This document shows, in pieces, positions 11,068-12,756 of a stretch of 12,756 nucleotides of DNA (the first letter of the stretch is position 1; each line of letters begins with the position of its first letter). The notes below the pieces were generated by a model that saw nothing but the letters and a program-made list of their open reading frames with translations, had not been told where the DNA came from and made no database searches. Location: contig NW_026971966.1 of the NCBI RefSeq assembly GCF_026151205.1, forward strand, positions 1-12,756, given 5' to 3'. Made by a program: the position numbers and the translations under genes. The DNA is from Bolinopsis microptera. Its lineage: Eukaryota; Ctenophora; Tentaculata; Lobata; Bolinopsidae.

Positions 11068-11159
11068 GCGGAACCCCCTTTTTTTCCCCCGCCGGGGAAC
11101 CCCCCTTGTCTTTTCGGAAAACCCTGGGGGGCCCCCCGGACCCAAAGGGCCCCCCATAT

Positions 11160-11195
11160 TACTGTATAATAACAAATAAAATCCCCTGAATCAAG
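11160..11195 (+). repeat. left arm of the inverted repeat pair
   Basis: Contains TACTGTATAA (11160-11169) and ATCCCCTGAATCAAG (11181-11195). Both occur in reverse complement, in reversed order, at 12359-12393. The inner block is also the start of the first unit of the local tandem repeat. Confidence 0.6.
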
Positions 11196-11265
11196 CAGGG
11201 TTCACACATCCCCTGGAAGTCCCCCAAGCAGGGTTCACATCAATCCCCTGAGTCAAGCAGGGTTT
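11181..11265 (+). repeat. three-unit tandem repeat with internal CCCTG/CAGGG dyad
   Basis: Units start at 11181, 11208 and 11243. Each begins ATCCCCTG and runs through CAAGCAGGGTT; the first two continue to TTCACA. Units 1 and 3 differ by one base (GAATC against GAGTC). Unit 2 carries extra sequence (GGAAGTCCCCC) before CAAGCAGGG, partly explicable as a lengthened C run. Within units 1 and 3, CCCTG and CAGGG form a 5-bp inverted pair around a 7-nt loop. Spacings of 27 and 35 bp and only three copies make a CRISPR array very unlikely; a short satellite-type array or the sub-terminal repeats of a transposon fit better. Confidence 0.75.
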
Positions 11266-11382
11266 TTTACAATCATCGCCCCGCGAAATTCCAATCAGCG
11301 GTTGGTGTCAAGGGGTTATTAAACGATTTAAGCAACCCGTACGAGATCATTTCACATCCATGCAAAAAATAAAAAAGAATAA

Positions 11383-11631
11383 CTATTATCAGACTGGGAT
11401 TCAATCACCATTTCCAATCATCAACTCCTTCTTGAAAAAACTACAACTATGGGTCTCAGAGAAAACCCAAACGGAATGAACTCAAACCCTACCCTGCGAC
11501 CCATCTGCAAAAAACCTATCTCAACCTCTCCCCACAAAGTGGAAAACTCCAAGCCGGTAAAACCCCCCAAACGTCTCCAGAAACCCAACCCAAGCTTCTG
11601 CGTTTTCTGCAACAAGAGGCATGCCCGGTAA
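11383..11631 (+). pseudogene. possible gag-like fragment ending in a CX2CX3H zinc-knuckle-like motif
   Basis: A frame is open from 11383 (after a TAA at 11380) to the TAA at 11629-11631, 82 codons, with the first ATG at 11449. It differs from other frames in the window by having balanced composition. A leucine/glutamate/threonine-containing start is followed by a Pro/Lys/Ser-rich linker and then FCVFCNKRHAR, with Cys codons at 11599 and 11608 and His at 11620. CX2CX3HX4C knuckles after a basic, proline-rich linker are typical of BEL/Pao-type retrotransposon gag proteins. Here the fourth ligand (Cys four residues after His) is missing and a stop falls in its place, so if real it is a broken relic. 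In another frame, CNNCVVNEC (11742-11768) adds three more Cys about 48 codons downstream, which could be a shifted second knuckle. Nanos-type fingers also begin CVFC, but the rest does not follow. It could also be chance. Confidence 0.25.
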
Positions 11632-12358
11632 ATAAATCATGCGCTGCTCATGAACCCTGGTAGCATCTTCTGAATGCCGGAGGTTCCCCTTTCTAATTCC
11701 CCCTGCTCATGCCTCCCCCCGTGTCCCCCCCGCCTCCCAAATGTAACAACTGCGTTGTTAATGAATGTCCCCAAACCCATAATCTTCAGTCCTCGAGGGA
11801 ATCCTACATTCTAACTAACAAAAAAAGATAACAAAGCTTTTTTCCCCCCTTTAGCATCCAACTCCCCAGAACCAGTGACATAGATGCCATTACACCCAGG
11901 AACCCGGACATTTGGAGCTCCTTTTTTGGAGGTTTTTTTTCTGGAATAGGAAGTCTCGAGCATTCCTCTAGGAAGGCCCGGGTGGGGTCCCCCAATTAAA
12001 TTTTCCCCCATTAGAACATAAGAGTAAAACCCATGTCAGGAATTGGAATAGTTGTTTGTTTGTTTTGATGATGGCAACCCGAAAAATACTTCACCAAAAA
12101 CGAAAAAGACCTTTATATACCACATTTTTAAATCGTAATCCATTTATTCAAATTGAGCAAATCAATATTAATTCGTAAAATAATTATATCCCCGGGGACC
12201 CCCCATTGGGGAATCGTTAAACATAGTTTTTTGATTCCAGTAATTTACTTTCGCTACAATTAAATTTATGCTAGTCGTAACTAATTGCATCCAAGATACC
12301 ATACATACCATTCAAAATGATCCTGGTAACCAATAAACTATTCACAAACACCTGTTGC
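11632..12358. other. non-coding or decayed sequence, no gene seen
   Basis: The sequence is mostly normal, but lengthened runs reappear around 11700-11735 and 11835-11950. Two overlapping minus-strand frames (11804-11995 and 11811-12011) have fairly natural composition but show no domain I recognise and overlap in different frames, so at most one could be a relic of coding sequence. The part from about 12030 to 12358 is AT-rich and unremarkable. Confidence 0.5.
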
Positions 12359-12393
12359 CTTGATTCAGGGGATACTGGTTTTTTTATACAGTA
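12359..12393 (-). repeat. right arm of the inverted repeat pair
   Basis: The reverse complement reads TACTGTATAA, then a 10-nt spacer, then ATCCCCTGAATCAAG, mirroring 11160-11195. Beyond the 15-bp block the similarity to the left arm fades, apart from a CAGG word. Confidence 0.6.
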
Positions 12394-12413
12394 AATAATG
12401 ATCTGGTAAAACA

Positions 12414-12429
12414 GTGGTCCGCGGACCAC
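12414..12429. repeat. perfect 16-bp palindrome GTGGTCCGCGGACCAC
   Basis: GTGGTCCGCGGACCAC is its own reverse complement over all 16 bases and centres on a CCGCGG. It overlaps the putative hAT-like end and could form a cruciform or bind a dimeric protein; either is inference. Confidence 0.85.
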
Positions 12430-12457
12430 GGTTCCGCAGACAGTGGTCCGCGGAACC
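12430..12457. repeat. 8-bp inverted repeat GGTTCCGC / GCGGAACC
   Basis: GGTTCCGC (12430-12437) and GCGGAACC (12450-12457) are exact reverse complements with a 12-nt spacer. They immediately follow the 16-bp palindrome, making a compact cluster of dyads. Confidence 0.75.
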
Positions 12458-12576
12458 CCTGGGTCCGCGGCCGTGGTGCGGGCTATCTCGATACGCCGAT
12501 TGGAGGCTACTGATCTACTTTGTTAATATCAAGTGGGCTGCCCGTAAGTTAACTCCTAATAAAGTAACAACTTTGC

Positions 12577-12597
12577 TGCATTTTTCTTGCATTTTTC
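12577..12597. repeat. 11-bp period tandem duplication TGCATTTTTC
   Basis: TGCATTTTTC occurs at 12577-12586 and 12588-12597, a small tandem duplication with no evident role. Confidence 0.5.
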
Positions 12598-12632
12598 CTA
12601 TTAAAGTACTTTAATTTAAGTGGACCATAAAT

Positions 12633-12652
12633 CGGGGGATTTTGTCCCCCCG
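12633..12652. repeat. small hairpin CGGGGGA / TCCCCCCG
   Basis: CGGGGGA (12633-12639) pairs with TCCCCCCG (12645-12652) around TTTTG; the arms differ by one base in C/G run length. The form resembles an intrinsic terminator only superficially, since no T run follows. Confidence 0.4.
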
Positions 12653-12756
12653 TCATAATTAACATTCCGACCAAACAAAAAAAAAACCAATTGGAGATAG
12701 GGGGTTCGTCATTATAAAAGTAACTAAAGGTAGAAAATTTTTAAATTTTAAAAAAA

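Larger units (their letters stand above)
1901..11155. other. homopolymer-inflated, low-information region (probable sequence artefact), no supportable genes
   Basis: Almost all bases occur in runs of the same base, commonly 3 to 10 long, over more than 9 kb. Counted samples: 17 runs in 2101-2160, 23 in 5101-5160 and 15 in 8521-8580, against 43 in the ordinary line 12241-12300. All four bases are affected and neighbouring runs follow in any order, so this is not a simple repeat or satellite. Long open frames here, for example 8445-8927 on the plus strand and 8294-8839 on the minus strand, lie on top of each other and consist mainly of Lys, Phe, Pro and Gly, the products of AAA, TTT, CCC and GGG; none has a motif, signal peptide or sensible composition. 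I know of no biological process that lengthens every run of every base over kilobases. A base-calling, phasing or consensus failure is the best explanation. Any gene originally here is unreadable. Confidence 0.85.
11160..12393. mobile_element. candidate non-autonomous element bounded by imperfect inverted repeats
   Basis: Two blocks at the left end reappear inverted at the right end in the matching order. TACTGTATAA at 11160-11169 matches TTATACAGTA at 12384-12393. ATCCCCTGAATCAAG at 11181-11195 matches CTTGATTCAGGGGAT at 12359-12373. The unmatched spacers between the blocks are 11 and 10 nt. Co-linear two-block matching at nearly equal spacing is what terminal inverted repeats of a diverged element look like. 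Both outer ends carry a TA dinucleotide, as TA-targeting Tc1/mariner-type elements would, but TA is common in AT-rich DNA. No transposase frame is present inside. The alternative is that the inner block is just a scattered inverted copy of the tandem repeat at 11181-11265. The left flank is degraded sequence, so a target-site duplication cannot be tested. Confidence 0.35.
12412..12626. mobile_element. hAT-like transposon end or fragment (GTCCGCGG-rich)
   Basis: CAGTGGTCCGCGGA occurs at 12412-12425 and again at 12441-12454, and a third GGTCCGCGG core lies at 12462-12470. A start of CAGTGG followed by repeated GTCCGCGG words is characteristic, from general knowledge, of many animal hAT-superfamily and derived non-autonomous elements. 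A GGACCA word after AAGTGG (12618-12626) may belong to the same family. The right boundary is not visible and no CCACTG-type closing end is seen before the window ends, so the end given here is only the last related word. The GC-rich block contrasts sharply with its AT-rich surroundings. No transposase is present; the short open frame over 12414-12614 (GTG start) runs through the palindromes and is not credible. Confidence 0.45.

Noticed and set aside
11181-11265. CRISPR-like array
   Set aside because: There are only three units, they are nearly contiguous with spacings of 27 and 35 bp, no distinct spacers are present and no cas genes are nearby in what looks like eukaryotic DNA.
11804-12011. 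Two minus-strand frames with fairly natural composition
   Set aside because: They overlap in different frames, pass through lengthened T and C runs at 11835-11950, and have no domain I recognise.

Overview
The window looks like a piece of eukaryotic, probably animal, repeat-rich DNA whose central three quarters are badly degraded as sequence. No complete gene, rRNA, tRNA, CRISPR array or bacterial-type operon is visible. The organism call rests only on the style of the two readable flanks: AT-rich non-coding DNA, short tandem repeats, a GTCCGCGG-rich segment like the ends of hAT-type DNA transposons, and a possible BEL/Pao-like gag remnant. An arthropod or another invertebrate would fit, but this is a weak inference.

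Layout. Positions 1 to about 1200 are ordinary AT-rich intergenic sequence with a striking alternating tandem repeat at 373-484. From about 1200 to 1900 long runs of one base become more frequent. From about 1900 to 11155 nearly every base sits in a run of the same base. Three 60-base lines that I counted here hold 17, 23 and 15 runs (2101-2160, 5101-5160, 8521-8580), against 43 runs in a normal line (12241-12300). Because AAA, TTT, CCC and GGG are sense codons (Lys/Phe/Pro/Gly), this stretch produces many open frames on both strands that overlap each other. They read as K/F/P/G-rich nonsense and I do not call any of them genes. The most likely explanation is a sequencing, base-calling or assembly artefact, not biology.

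From about 11156 normal sequence returns. It holds a three-copy tandem repeat at 11181-11265, and a two-block inverted match between 11160-11195 and 12359-12393 that could be the terminal inverted repeats of a non-autonomous element of about 1.23 kb. Inside that interval is a short broken open frame ending in a CX2CX3H zinc-knuckle-like motif (11383-11631). Just outside it, from 12412, is the hAT-like GTCCGCGG segment with a perfect 16-bp palindrome.

No genes can be shown to work together here. The observations most worth checking are the artefact itself, the candidate inverted-repeat element, the hAT-like segment and a hairpin (5233-5267) that survives inside the degraded region.
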